From positions 559,227 to 623,226 of the forward strand of contig JAFMOC010000420.1 of assembly GCA_019802505.1 (NCBI GenBank): DNA of 64,000 nucleotides, read 5' to 3'. Below, piece after piece: positions 29,312 to 40,429 of the stretch. The first letter of the stretch is position 1. Each line of letters starts with the position of its first letter. The notes below the pieces were generated by a model. The model ran no database searches. It was given only the letters and a program-made list of their open reading frames with translations, and was not told the origin of the DNA. A program made the position numbers and the translations under genes. This stretch comes from Corydoras sp. C115 (Eukaryota; Chordata; Actinopteri; Siluriformes; Callichthyidae).

Positions 29312-29766
29312 TTATTATTAATGTCCCATATGGTAAGTGAAATTTGACACATAGCATATATAAATATATGTATTGCACATAATTATTACTGGCATAACAT
29401 ATATATTTCTAGACTTGTGTATTTTAATACCATATGATTTTATTTATTAACATGTTTACCGGACATGCTGTTGAGAACATTACATCAGATAAATCTTCTG
29501 TATATTCAGTGGAAGGTGCCAACATTAAATTGTCTTGCACATATGAAGGAACATCACTGATATCAACATGAGCCTGGATTCAACCAAGAGTTTCTGGGGT
29601 TAATCCTGAAATATAATCAAAGGGCGACTAAATCTGAAAAAAACAAAACTACAACTAAACATTACACGTTATATCAAGGATGAAAAAAGGTAGACCTGGA
29701 CATTTTTTCTGCTGCAATAACAGATTCTGCAGTATACTACTGTACTGTGCCCTGCAGGCCACTGTG
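29290..29766 (+). pseudogene. V5: family B V segment, disabled
   Basis: The leader exon (29290-29332, MFIFFLFFIINVPYG) keeps its GT donor. The acceptor before the V exon is TTTACCG, where V6 has TTTACAG, so the AG is lost. From 29461 the exon encodes ENITSDKSSVYSVEG and IKLSCTYEG. It then loses about 10 bases and hits TGA where the core Trp region should be, with further shifts after that. The 3-prime end keeps SAVYY-type sequence and a CACTGTG heptamer (29760-29766), followed by a 23-base spacer and a weak nonamer (GAAAAACTT). Confidence 0.85.
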
Positions 29767-30224
29767 AATAGGAATTCTTAAAAGTCTGTGAAAAACTTTT
29801 TTTTAATGTAGGGCTTTAGTCTTTCAGGTGGAACTAATGATATTTTGATACTGAATTAAAATTGGCGATCCCACTTATAGCATACTCTTAACATGGTCTC
29901 ATGACAAATCTATCTAAGTACACTACAATAGCTGCTAATACTAAAGATAAAGTAAAAAAGTAATGTAAATTGCACAAATGCAGACAAATAAATTCTCCAC
30001 ATTCAACTCATCTGTGCAGTGAAACACACACTTTTACACACTGGTAAAGTGAGCACACATGTGGTAGGGTTAGGTGCCTTGCCCAAGAGCATTTCAGCCA
30101 TAGTAAATGGTGGGACCAGAAATCACACCGGGGACCTTCAGGTCACAATCCTACTATCATCATGAATATTAATATGAAGAATAATTAAATAATAATAACA
30201 ATAACAATAAACGCAAAGCGGCAA

Positions 30225-30930
30225 GATGCTGTAGTGTTTAGCAGACTCTCGTGTTGGCAATTCAGGTTCAAATTCTGATCTGAGTAGAGTTTCCATAAAC
30301 TCCCAGTGTCCGCATGGATTATTTCTGGGTTCTCCGGTTTCCTCTCAATGTCAAAAACAAGGATTTAAGGTAAATTGGCTTCTCTAAATTGCGTGTGTGT
30401 GTGTGTGTGTGTGTGTGACGATCGTGGTACACACGAACGGGACGGAGTCCAGAGTTCAACACGGAGAGTGTTTATTATCAATAATACTTGGTAGGAGACA
30501 ACGGTGCAAAACTGAAACCGAAGCTGCGCGTCCGCGATGAAGACTATCGCCAGCGCCACTGAGAAGAAAACACAATCGCAAATCCAAACAGAAGCAGAAG
30601 GGTGAGTAAACACAAACCAACGTTAAGTGACGACAGAAACGGAAGCTATAAATAAGGAGAAAACGGAAAAGCCAATTAGGAAAACGGAAGTTAGAACTCC
30701 GGAGATATGGGGCGGTCCTGAGTCTGCGCAAAGCAATCCCCAGGGTCGCCCACAGAGGGCACCGATTTGACAGTGTGTAAGTGAATGTGTGCCCAGTCAT
30801 AGATTGTTGCCCTGTACAGCCTGGCAATCAAAATGTTGTCCCCTGGATAGGTGTGTGGAACCCCCCATAGTGAACCTTGGTAGATGATTAAGCCTAAAAT
30901 GAGAGTGATAATAATAATATCACTATAACT
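30225..30930 (+). mobile_element. Diverged SINE split by a solo LTR
   Basis: The head and body (30225-30392: TTTAGCAGACTCTCGTG, AGGTTCAAATTCTGATCTG, CTCCGGTTTCCTC) run into a GT repeat (30393-30413). After the LTR the body resumes at 30773 (GTGTGTAAGTGAATGTGTGC, CCCCTGGATAGG). It is much more diverged than the copies near 49 kb, hence old. Confidence 0.75.
30414..30772 (-). mobile_element. Solo LTR in the SINE, TSD GTGTG
   Basis: On the minus strand it starts TGTCAAATCGGTGCCC and ends CACGATCGTCACA. TTATTTATAG and AATAAAC boxes are in order. GTGTG lies on both sides (30409-30413 and 30773-30777), though the left copy sits in a GT repeat and so is weak evidence alone. Its end resembles the E4 LTR end (GATCGTGACA). 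Confidence 0.8.
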
Positions 30931-31745
30931 CCAAAATAATAACTCCAAAATGTATAGTGCTTTGCAAATTACAATCAAGAACATTTCTTTATACCCAGAT
31001 ACTTTAGAGTTGTGAAGCCATTTATACAAAAGCTAAATGTTACCTAATTAATTAAAATGTTTTTGCAGTGATTGCATAGAGAGCCAGGTTACAATTTAAC
31101 AAATAAATTTTATTAAACAAACAAACCAAACAAAGGCATGTAAAATGAAAAAGCATCCAAACAAATGGCGATCCAGGGTCCTGTGGGGCAAATGTCCATT
31201 CCGGGGTGCCTTGGGTGGTCTGTGGCAAGCAAAAACCTGTGCCACACAAGAGCATGAGAACGAGCACTAAATTATATTATATTAACAATAATAATTGTAG
31301 AAAAAAATTACAAATGAAAGCCCTTGTTAACACTCAAAATAAAAAAGTTGTACAAACTGTACATTGCACTATATGTTTCTTTTATACCGAGGTACTAAAG
31401 AGTCAATTGTGAGGCCATCTATTTAAAATCTGAAGATGACTTTTTTATTAAATTGTTTTTGTTATCATGTAATGAAACTTGCAGATATAAGCAATGTGCC
31501 TAATTAAAATGCGATTTAAAATAACTTACTATAAATTAGGTTCTTAGTCCTGTGTTAACACAACTGTTAATTCAACTGTTTCAACAAACATACCTGAACC
31601 TTGACAATAAAGCAATAAGGCACGAGAGGGTGTGCACTATTGTCAATAAATTAAGGGAAGTTTTGTAAGTCAAGATGCAAAGCTTGCACCATAATTTGGT
31701 GCAAGGGTGTCCAAACTTTTTTCTGAGGTTCCACATACAAAAAAA

Positions 31746-31988
31746 ATTAACACTGATACCAACCCTCCTGTGAAAAATGTTTTAATTGATGTTACATGAT
31801 GTTTTTTAATGTTTAAAGGACTGGACCACTCACTGGATATGAGGCATTTTGTCTCACTTGTAATGCATAGATATTGGCAAAACCAAAGAAATGCAGGCAA
31901 ATTACATTTGATATTTAAACATGTCTAAAGAAAAAAATTAAACATCAATTAAAACATTTTTCATAGGAGGGTTGGTATCAGTGTTAAT
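31746..31988. repeat. Hairpin with 48-bp near-perfect arms
   Basis: The left arm, 31746-31793, and right arm, 31941-31988, are reverse complements with a single mismatch. Cores are ACACTGATACCAACCCTCCT and AAAAATGTTTTAATTGATG. The loop is 147 bases. It could be a foldback or MITE-type insertion. No target duplication was identified. Confidence 0.85.
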
Positions 31989-32186
31989 TTATTTTATTTT
32001 ATTTAAATGATACCTAACACAGCATGAGTAAAATAACCTATTTGTAAAGCAAGAAAAAAGATGCACTATTTTAGCATAATTGAAGTTTTTGAAATGTATT
32101 TAAATAAGTATTTATTACAATCTAATGGATATGACTTTGAGTAAATTACTAACATATTAATTTGATTATATTTTTTATTGTTTCAG

Positions 32187-32350
32187 TGATTCAATTGCTC
32201 AGATTGCCATTAAAGAAACAAATACTAGCACTGAGGGAGAGTCCATGTATAAATATGCGACTGCACATACTGTATATCTTTTGCAAGAATACAGATCTAG
32301 CGCTGAAGTGAGACATCAGTGTTTTATAAAAAGCCACTCATTCTGCACCC
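32187..32350 (+). pseudogene. Possible V-exon relic of a third family
   Basis: After a TTTCAG acceptor-like site the frame reads DSIAQIAIKETNTSTEGES, which resembles the first strand of fish TCR alpha V domains. It then loses the Cys region and continues with only faint similarity (TVYLLQEYRSSAEV). No leader, Trp, second Cys motif or recombination signal can be shown. Confidence 0.35.
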
Positions 32351-32481
32351 TACACTGTAAAAATATTACCGTTTATTGTTTTAAATATATTGAGATGGCA
32401 TATTATGAGCAATAATTTTAAGTAAATCCCACTATAAATAAATAATACAAAAAAACAAATATGTAAATGGAATATATTTTA

Positions 32482-32483
<2 letters not shown>

Positions 32484-32541
<58 letters not shown>

Positions 32542-32554
32542 TGTATATATATAT

Positions 32555-32597
<43 letters not shown>
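32484..32597. repeat. TA microsatellite
   Basis: Two long TA runs joined by CTG and ACATACA interruptions. Open frames here (poly Tyr-Ile) are an artefact of the repeat. Confidence 0.95.
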
Positions 32598-32601
<4 letters not shown>

Positions 32602-32739
32602 ATACATATATACAGAGGGGAAGACGATATGAAAGACAGATTTAAAAAGTATAAAGTATTGCACATATTAAAATTTTATTAAGTTGTAATTGCAGAAAAA
32701 ACAACAGATCTAGCTTAAACTGATTCACATATAACAATA

Positions 32740-33270
32740 GAATGTTTATTGATGCAGCCTGTCACTGAAGGTGCTGCCCAGTGCCGCTACAGTCTTGTAC
32801 ATGAGGTGGGATTCATTGTCCCTAAAAGTTGCTAGTTTATCATCATCTTGTCTCCCACCACCTGCACCGGGTCTAGGGGTTGATCCAGGACAGAGCTGGC
32901 CTTTCTAATGAGTTTGTCCAGTCTGTTCCTGTCTGCATTTGTGATGCTGCTGCCCCAGCACACCACTCCAAAAAAAAAAAAAAAAAAGATTGATGCCACC
33001 ACTGTGCCAAAAAAAAGTCCTAAGAAGTCGCCCCTGCACCCCAAATGACCTTAATTGCCTCAGTAGATACAGTCTGCTCTGTCCTTTTTTATAAAGTGCA
33101 ACAGTGTTATGTGACCAAATCCAGTTTTGTGCTGAAGTGAACACCTAGGGACATTTAAGTGTCCTTCATGTCAATGTCCTTTCTCTGAATGTTCACTGGT
33201 GTTGGGAAAGGACGACTGCGACTACGAAAATCCACGACCAGCTCCTTAGTTTTCCCAGTGTTGATCTGGA
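32740..33270 (-). mobile_element. Rex1-like LINE, ORF2 C-terminal end
   Basis: The minus strand encodes GQSRLYLLRQLRSFGVQGRL, LLRTFFWHSG, then a poly(A/T) interruption, GVVCWGSSITNADRNRLDKL, IRKASSVLDQPLDP and KLATFRDNESHLMYKTVAAL. This C-terminal block after the RT is typical of Rex1/CR1-group fish LINEs. A frame break lies at the homopolymer (about 32970-32988). Confidence 0.8.
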
Positions 33271-33409
33271 GGAGGTTACATAGGCACTAGCGGAGGGAGG
33301 CACATACACAGCTATCGCAATAGTATGCGAGAATGGTTGCATGCTAATGGCTAACAGTTTAATATCCTTGCATTTTTACAGCTTGTCCTCTAGTGCTCTT
33401 GCAGATCTG

Positions 33410-35228
33410 TCATAGTGTCATAATGTCAGTCCCATCACGGATGCCCTCTGGCTGTGTGGCGAGGCAGACTGCCTTTGTGGACAAGGTGTGGAGGACGCCC
33501 TCTGGCTGTGTGGTGAGGTGGACGCCTTCTGCGGACGAGGAGCGGTGGACGTCCTCTGGCTGGGTGACGAGGTGGATGCCCTCTGTTGGCGAGGCGTGGA
33601 GGTCACCATCGCCGGACGAGGAGTGGCAGATGTCCTCCTGGCTGCGTGGCGAGGCAGACGGCCTTTGCGGACAAAGAGTGGCAGACGTCCTCTGGCTATG
33701 AGGCTAGGCGGACGCCTTCTGGTGGCCTGACAAGGCGGATGCCCTGTGTGGGTGAGGCGTGGCGGACGTCCCGTGTGGGCGGGCTCGGTGGCGTGCGGCC
33801 CCCTTGTGGATGGGCTTGGCGGGGGAGGGTGAGTGCGCTGGAGAGACCTCGGAGGGTGAACGTGCTGGAGAGACCTCGGAGGGTGAGCGCGCTGGAGATG
33901 CTCCTGAGGAGGCACGCGCTGAAAAGGCTCCTGAGGAGGGGCGCTGGAGAGGCTCCTGAGGAGGCGCACGCTGGAGAGGCTTCAGAGCTTGTGTTCGCTG
34001 GAGAGGCTTCAGAGTGTGCACACGCTAGAGAGGCTTCAGAGTGTGCGCGCGCTGGAGAGGCTTCTGAGGATGCGCGCACTGGGGGGGTCCTTGGTGGGTG
34101 TGCGTACTGAAAGGACCTCAGCTGGTGCGCGCACTGGAGAGGCCTCAGGTTCGCACGCTGGATGGGCCTTGACAGGTTCGCACGCTGGAGGGGCCTTGAC
34201 GGGTGTGCACACAGGTGGGTCCGTGGTGGGAATGCACGCTGGGTAGACCTTGGCAGGTGTTCATGCAGGCGGGTCCGTGGCGGGAACGTAGGCTGGCTGG
34301 ACGTCGGCGGGTTCGCACGCTGGCTGGACCGCGGCGGGAATGCACACTGGAGGGGCTATGGCTGGGATGGCATGTGAGTGAGGACTGGTGTGCCCAGGCT
34401 GGCTGGTTCCCACGGGCATGTGGGTGTGAAGAGCACCCTCTGGCTGGCCGGCCGCGTCAGCACAGTCGCCGTTCCATAGCCTACACCTCCGCCACGGGAT
34501 CGTCATCCTGTATACAATATAAATACAAGGACAGAGCCATAGAGGAGTAAGACATGGGGAGACAGACTGACCAGTGTACATGAGGGGATCAGGCACATTC
34601 ACGCCACACACATCCTCCAACAACATGACTCAGGCGCGGCATGCTCCGGCTCGATCGCGGACGCTGCACGTGTCTTACATGCAGCGCGCGTACCGGGCTC
34701 CGCAGCTGAGCAGTGCACATGCTGCCTCTTGACCGCACTGTACCGTCAGTCCAGAACTCCTCAGAGTTTAGGAGGGTGCATATTGCAGAATATGCTCATA
34801 GAAATATGACTCACCCGCCTCGTCATCGGAGATCTCAATTATATCGAGACCCTCCTCAGTGCAGAGCAACCCTCTTCAGCGCAGCGTGGATACGAGTCAC
34901 TCTGCTCTGAGGAGGGTCTCGATATTATCGAGATCTCCGATGACTCACCCGCCTCGTCACTGGAGATCTCGATAATAACGAGACCCTCCTCAGCGCAGAG
35001 CGACTCGTATCCACTCCCCCACAAGAAATCATCCTCGGAGTCGTACCACTCCGAAGCTGACATATTAAAGCCGTCCTTACGGCTCCGGGATGGCGGGCAT
35101 TGCATACCGGTGTACTCGCGGACACGACGGAGGGCGCCACGAGTACAAGGGTTTATGACCCCCGCAAAGAAAAATTTTAAAAAGAGCTTACCTGGTCTCT
35201 GGACTCATTTACCTCGACCAGAACGGCT
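33410..35228 (-). mobile_element. E3: third element of the E1 family, LTRs mostly lost
   Basis: The internal region has the same order as E1: an acidic domain near the right end (35105-34839 minus: CPPSRSRKDGFNMSASEWYD, DSEDDFLWGSGYESLCAEEG, ISSDEAGES), then the repeat region down to about 33420. At the right edge, TTTACCTCGACCAGAACGGC (35210-35229) is the first part of the LTR, cut off by the next LINE. No left LTR was found. The repeats include 30-base units around GAGAGGCTTCAGAGTGTGC (about 33970-34080). Frames are interrupted by duplications and shifts. Confidence 0.7.
34822..35010. repeat. Local inverted and direct triplication in E3
   Basis: Sequence around ATCGGAGATCTCAATTATAT and GAGACCCTCCTCAG occurs at about 34827-34866 direct, 34899-34943 inverted, and 34962-35003 direct. 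It covers the acidic coding part of the ORF, so E3 encodes a scrambled version there. Confidence 0.8.
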
Positions 35229-35283
35229 TCACAATGGAAGCACAGAGCCGAAATATGGATGATTGCAACTCCCCCGAAGTCCT

Positions 35284-37190
35284 CTTCTTCGTCCATATAA
35301 AACCTAATTTGGATCCTCTAATACTGTCCAACTATAGACCAATATCAAACCTTCCTTTTGTCTCTAAAATCCTAGAAAAAATAGTGTTCAACCAGCTGAA
35401 TCGCCATCTTGTAGCTAATAACAATTTTTCAGTCAGGTTTTAGTCTCATCATAGCACTGAGACAGCCTTAATTAAAGTCGTCAATGACTTATTAATGTCC
35501 TCTGATAATAACCAAATCTCTTCCCTTGTGTTATTAGATCTTAGTGCAGCCTTTGACACTATAGACCATAACATCTTAGTTGATAGATTAGAAAACACTG
35601 TGGGCATTACAGGATCTGCACTCAAGTGGTTTAAATCCTACCAGACAGATCAATATCAATACACCTTTGTTAACAACCAATGTTCTGATCTTGCTAAAGT
35701 TAAATATGGTGTCCTGCAAGGGTCAGTTCTGGGTCCACTCCTATTTGCGTTATATATGCTTCCATTGGGATCAATTATTCATAAACATGGAATCAGTTTC
35801 CACTCTTATGCAGATGATACACAGTTATACATTTCAGCTAACCCTAATGATGTTCGTTCAGTCAGTAAGCTCAAGGACCGCATCCAAGATATTAAAATAT
35901 GGATGTCAAAAAACTTCCTACTGCTAAATTCTGATAGAACGGAGTTTGTAATAGTTGGACCCAAGGACAAAATTAACAAAGCTTCTAACACTATGTTAAA
36001 CCTTGATAACTTTTTAATTAGACCCAGTTTATCTGTAAATAATCTCGGTGTCATTATTGATTCAGATCTCTCCTTTACAAAGCACATTAGCAATATTACT
36101 AGGATTGCTTTTTTTCACCTTCGTAACATTTCGAAGCTATGAAATATCCTCTCCCTCCAAGATGCAGAAAAACTAATTCATGCTTTTATTGCCTCAAGGT
36201 AATAAAACAAGATGTTCTAATAAATCCTTCCGACACTGGATGTTCTAATAAATCATTACATAAAATTACATAAACTTGTGCTGAAATTGTACAAGCTGCA
36301 GCTAGAGTTTTAACTAAAACCAGGCTCCTCAACAGCCTTCCAGTTACTTTTTGTGATTCTGACTCATTATTAATCTTTAAAAATAAATTAAAAACACATT
36401 TATTTTATCTTTGTTTATTAATCCCTGTAGATAAAGATGTAGAAGGCTTGGCTGTGTTGGGGTGGTAATTGCGATAAGAGTGTGCTGGCGCTACTTATCA
36501 TTAATGGGAGGGTGTTAATGCTGTTTCGGGGTGCCATCTCAACTATGTATCTGCGATAAGAGTGTGCTGGCGTTTTACCTCTTCACTCACCTTATTGGCG
36601 CTGAAATGATGCTGTTTCTGCCATCTCAAAACTATGTAGAGTCTGCAGTATCTGCCTCTTTTAGTTATGCTGCTCTAGTCATGCTTCACAGCTGCCACTG
36701 TGTCAATCAATTACTTTATTCATTTAATGCCATGCTTTATTATTAGCTCTAACTGCCATCCTTGTCTGTTTCTTTTGAGGTGTGACCGACTTCCTGGAGG
36801 TGTAGTCAGACCTTTATCCATGGCTCTGCTGACGAATACTGGATGGAACCTGAATATTAATTGGACTGGTGGTCCTGCAGGACCCCCTTAATGGACTCAC
36901 ATATAGTTCTCCAGTTGTTTGAGTTTTTCCATTTGTTAAAAATCTGTAAATGGCTGTCCTACACTGTTGTTGCTGTCTGGCCACTCAAGGAGGATGAGTC
37001 CCCCACTGAGTCTTGGTCCTCCCAAGGTTTCTTCCTTAAATAACAACATAACAGGGAGTTTTTTCTTGCCACTGTCGCTTCGGTTTGCTTTTTGGGGGTT
37101 TAAAGGCTTTTCATTCTGTAAAGCTGCTTTGTGACAATGTACCGTTGTAAAAAGCGCTATATAAATAAACTATTTGAACTTGAACTTAAA
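35284..37190 (+). mobile_element. CR1/L2-type LINE, 5-prime truncated
   Basis: Same family as 7331-11490. RT starts at KPNLDPLILSNYRPISNL (35300). One base change and a short gap break the frame near 35440. The frame 35495-36142 then keeps LLDLSAAFDTIDHNIL, GVLQGSVLGPLLF and SYADDTQLY. A deletion removes most of the C-terminal block (36200-36330). The full 3-prime UTR follows (about 36390-37185) and ends in GCGCTATATAAATAAACT and TTGAACTTGAACTT. This shows where the family really ends. Confidence 0.88.
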
Positions 37191-37303
37191 TTGAGTTCTC
37201 CAAATTACCCCATATAAAGTGTGATTGTGTGTCTCTGTGTGAGTGAGTGTGATTGGCACCCTGTCCTGGGTGTATCTGCCCAGCGTCCGAAAACGTTGTC
37301 CCC

Positions 37304-37306
<3 letters not shown>
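37190..37306 (+). mobile_element. SINE 3-prime fragment
   Basis: TTGAGTTCTCCAAATTACCC through CTGCCCAGCGTCC and GTTGTCCCCTGAA, i.e. the body without the head. It is truncated by the TA repeat that follows and directly abuts the LINE tail. Confidence 0.75.

Positions 37307-37361
<55 letters not shown>
37307..37361. repeat. TA microsatellite
   Basis: About 27 uninterrupted TA units. Confidence 0.95.
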
Positions 37362-37363
<2 letters not shown>

Positions 37364-37445
37364 AATTATATTGTATGTAAACCATACTTAATAAATAAGT
37401 ACATCAATAGTGCTAATATAGCATTAAGGAAATTACTTAGTTTAT

Positions 37446-37539
37446 GAAACATGTAACAAACCATGACAGTGGGTGGAGTCTTATCTCTATATTAAGGAAA
37501 CAACATTCTCCTAGACATCTACATTTACAATCTAAAACA
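37446..37539 (+). promoter_or_regulatory. Conserved upstream block of family B V genes (V6)
   Basis: ACATGTAACAAACCATGACA, GTGGGTGGAGTCTTATCTCT and AACAACATTCTCCTAGACAT lie just before the leader ATG, as in V5. Likely promoter, inferred from paralogue conservation. Confidence 0.55.
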
Positions 37540-38009
37540 ATGTTCATTTTCTTCTTGTTTTTAATTATTACTGTCCCAAATGGTAAGTGAAATTTGACAC
37601 ACACCATATATAAATATGTATATTAGACATTATTAATACTGTTTGAAATCTTTTTTTTAAATTGTGTATATTAATAGCATAAGATTTATTTTAATAATAT
37701 GTTTACAGGACAGGCTGTTGATAATATTCAACCAGATAAATCTTCTGTGTATCCAGTCGAAGGCACAGACATCAAATTATCTTGCAAATATGAAGGAACA
37801 CCAGATAGTCCTCACTGGTATCAACATAAGCCTGGACACTACCCAGAATTTCTGGGGTTAATCCTGGAATATAGTAAAAAGGTGACTAAATCTGAACAAA
37901 ATAATCTACAACTGAAAATGACACTTTACATCGAGAATAAAAAAGTGGGCCTGAACATTATTTCTGCTGCAATAACGGATTCTGCAGTATACTACTGTGC
38001 TCTGCAGCC
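37540..38009 (+). CDS. V6: T-cell receptor alpha/delta V segment, family B
   Basis: The leader exon (37540-37582) encodes MFIFFLFLIITVPNG with a GTAAGT donor. The intron is 126 bases. The V exon (37709-38009) follows TTTACAG and begins QAVDNIQPDKSSVYPVEG. It has the first Cys (IKLSCKYEG), the core Trp (PHWYQHKPG), and DSAVYYC with the second Cys. CDR3 begins CALQP. All canonical residues and splice sites are present and there is no stop before the recombination signal. With an acceptable heptamer it is the best-formed V gene in the window. It is distinct from family A, so at least two V subgroups are interleaved. Confidence 0.93.
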
Positions 38010-38048
38010 CACTGTGACAGGAAATCTTAAAAGTCTGTACACAAAATA
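38010..38048 (+). promoter_or_regulatory. V6 recombination signal sequence (23-type)
   Basis: Heptamer CACTGTG (38010-38016), with an intact CAC core. A 23-base spacer leads to CACAAAATA (38040-38048). A 24-base spacer gives ACAAAATAG instead, nearer the ACAAAAACC consensus. Confidence 0.75.
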
Positions 38049-38194
38049 GTTTTTTAATGTAGGGCTTCTGTTTTTTAGTAGGTGAAGCTGTTGACATTTC
38101 CTCAAAACTCCATTAAAATCAATGATCTCATTAATAGAATACTTTTACAATACAATACAAGGTTTGGTAACAAATTTATTTAAGTACAACACAT

Positions 38195-39058
38195 TGTTAC
38201 GGTTTACCCCTGGAAACCGTTAGAAGTGGGTGGATCCGCTACTCGGAACGACAAGGTCAGGGCGGGGATTAGGTGTTGAAGTTTATTTAGCCACACACAG
38301 GTAAACGTAACATTAACAGGTGGGTACACAAGCGGAGCTGAGGCCTGATGTCACGGCGTCCTACGTCAGCGGGGCCGTGTTCCAATCCGCAGCGTTGAAC
38401 AGGGTGGAGTGTGGCTGAATACCAGGTGAACCAAGGCAGGACGTAGAACTGAAACAGAGGCATGAACACAGGACCAACAGCAGACGAGGTGTAACAGGAC
38501 GAGACGAGAACAGGACGAGGTGCAACACAAGAGCAGGGCGTGGTGACCAGGACATGGCGAGACCAGGACGTGGCGAGAACAGGGCGAGACTAGGATCAGG
38601 GCGAGACTAAGAACAAGGCAAGACTAGGGGTGTGGGCCAGAGTGGACAAGGCGTGACAAAGGTAGGTGCACAAACCAGGGCCATCTAGCCAGGAGTAACG
38701 GGCGTGAGCTGCTTAAATAAGGAACAGTGATCAGGAACCCAGGTGTGCATAATTACAGGGGCGTGAACACAGAGACTAACCCACACCATGTGACCAAAAC
38801 AAACCGTGACCATGTGACAACAAAGCATGACATGACAGCATGTGACCATAACAAAGCAAACTAAGATTTACACATAACACAGCATGACAATATTCTAAAC
38901 ACAACACGTGAACATAAATAAGCATAACTAAGAATACAAACAGATGACACTGACAAGGTATACATATTCGTGGACACAGACCGGGCATACATAGTGTAGA
39001 CTAAATGAGAGGCGGGGCTACCCCTGGAGGCACCGCCCCTCCATGACCGACCATGACA
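38195..39058 (-). mobile_element. Solo LTR, family S1 (- copy), TSD CACAT
   Basis: On the minus strand it starts TGTCATGGTCGGTCATGGAG and ends AACCGTAACA. CACAT is duplicated at 38190-38194 and 39059-39063. It matches 20240-21359 inverted, but is about 250 bases shorter because it has fewer degenerate repeat units. It inserted about 150 bases downstream of V6. Confidence 0.88.
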
Positions 39059-39285
39059 CACATGAGCTTTTACTAGTTTTTATACAGAGAGGCTTCTTTT
39101 TTATTCAGAGAGGTTAATCTTTGTTTATTACTCATTTTTATATTATTTTATATAATTATTTTCTGCGCTATGTAAATTCTATATCTGTGAAAGTTGCTAT
39201 ATAAATAAAGTTTTCTTATTTACTTACTACTGTAATAGTAATAATAATGATGATGATGATGATGATAATAATATCAATAGGAACA

Positions 39286-39525
39286 GGGTTGCATGGTGGC
39301 ATACTGGTTAGCACATGAACCTCTCAGCCGTGGGGATCCATGTTCAAATTCCAATCTGACCATTATCCAAGTTTCCATGGGGTTTTCTCTGGGTTCTCCT
39401 TTTTTATCAATGTCCAAAAAATTGATTCAACCTGATTTGGCTGCTCTAAATTGCCCAAGTGATTGGCACCCTGTCCTGGTGAGTATCAGACCAGCATTCG
39501 AAATCTGAATGCACGGCTTTGGCCT
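39286..39525 (+). mobile_element. Diverged SINE
   Basis: GTTGCATGGTGGCATACTGG, TTAGCACATGAACCTCTCAG and ATGTTCAAATTCC resemble the tRNA-like head. The body follows (CAAGTTTCCATGGGG, GATTGGCACCCTGTCCTGG), then degrades. It is preceded by a short GAT repeat (39247-39270). Confidence 0.7.
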
Positions 39526-40159
39526 TTGGCTATCATTAAGTAATTTAATGAGTGTAAAATATTTAAATATTTAATATTTAATTAATTGAACTATTTTTGA
39601 AATAGAAAACAACAACACAAAATCATCAATATATGAGATATATGAGAATATCATATATGAGAATATATTTTTACAGAATTAAATGAAGTCACAGTTTGAA
39701 AAAAATGCTATACCAGCAGATGCACCAGAATACATAGATATACCAGCAATACTATCCAAGTCCAGAAGAAGGCGCTGAACTGAATATACCAAGAATACCA
39801 CTAATGACAAGTAGAGGGTGGTGATGTGACACGTGTTTTAAACAATTAGCAGGAACATAAAGGAATATCAGACAGTCTATCAACCGCTTATAACCATTTA
39901 ACCATAGTTTATAACATTTGAGAAACTTTTCATAATCTGAATTCTGTTTGCTGACCTTATAAAACATACCATACAGGCAATCAATTTGCTTTTGATGGCC
40001 TGGAATTTGTAGGAAGTTTTAATAGAGTCAAGTTTCAGGAAAAGTTTTTTTGGATTATTTCAAAAGTATGTTTTAGAAATCCCATTGTTCCTCATCTTCC
40101 ATTATGAGCTGAAACAATATTTATTACAGTATTAAATTAAGTCACACGTGGTAAAAAAA

Positions 40160-40405
40160 TAAGTTAAAGTTCAAGTAATTTATTTATAGAGTGCTTTTTA
40201 CAATAGTAAATTTTCACAAAGCAGCTTTACAGTGTTATAAGCTTTTAAACACCCAAATAGCAAGCCAAAGCGACAGTGGCACGAAAAAATTCCCTGTTAT
40301 GTTGATATTTTAAGGAAGAAACCTTGGGAGGACCAAGGCTCAGGGGGACTTATCCTCCATGACCTTCCGGATAGCATCAAGAGTGCGGGATTCTCCAGAA
40401 TATAA
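40160..40405 (-). mobile_element. CR1/L2-type LINE, 3-prime tail only
   Basis: TTCAAGTAATTTATTTATAG and ACAAAGCAGCTTTACAG, then GGAAGAAACCTTGGGAGGAC, are the reverse complement of the last ~230 bases of the copy ending at 37190. Strongly 5-prime truncated, as usual for LINEs. Confidence 0.85.
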
Positions 40406-40429
40406 CAATTTTCTCTAGCGTTTGGCCTG

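Noticed and set aside
32418..32682. Overlapping Tyr/Ile open frames on both strands
   Set aside because: Translation of a TA microsatellite.
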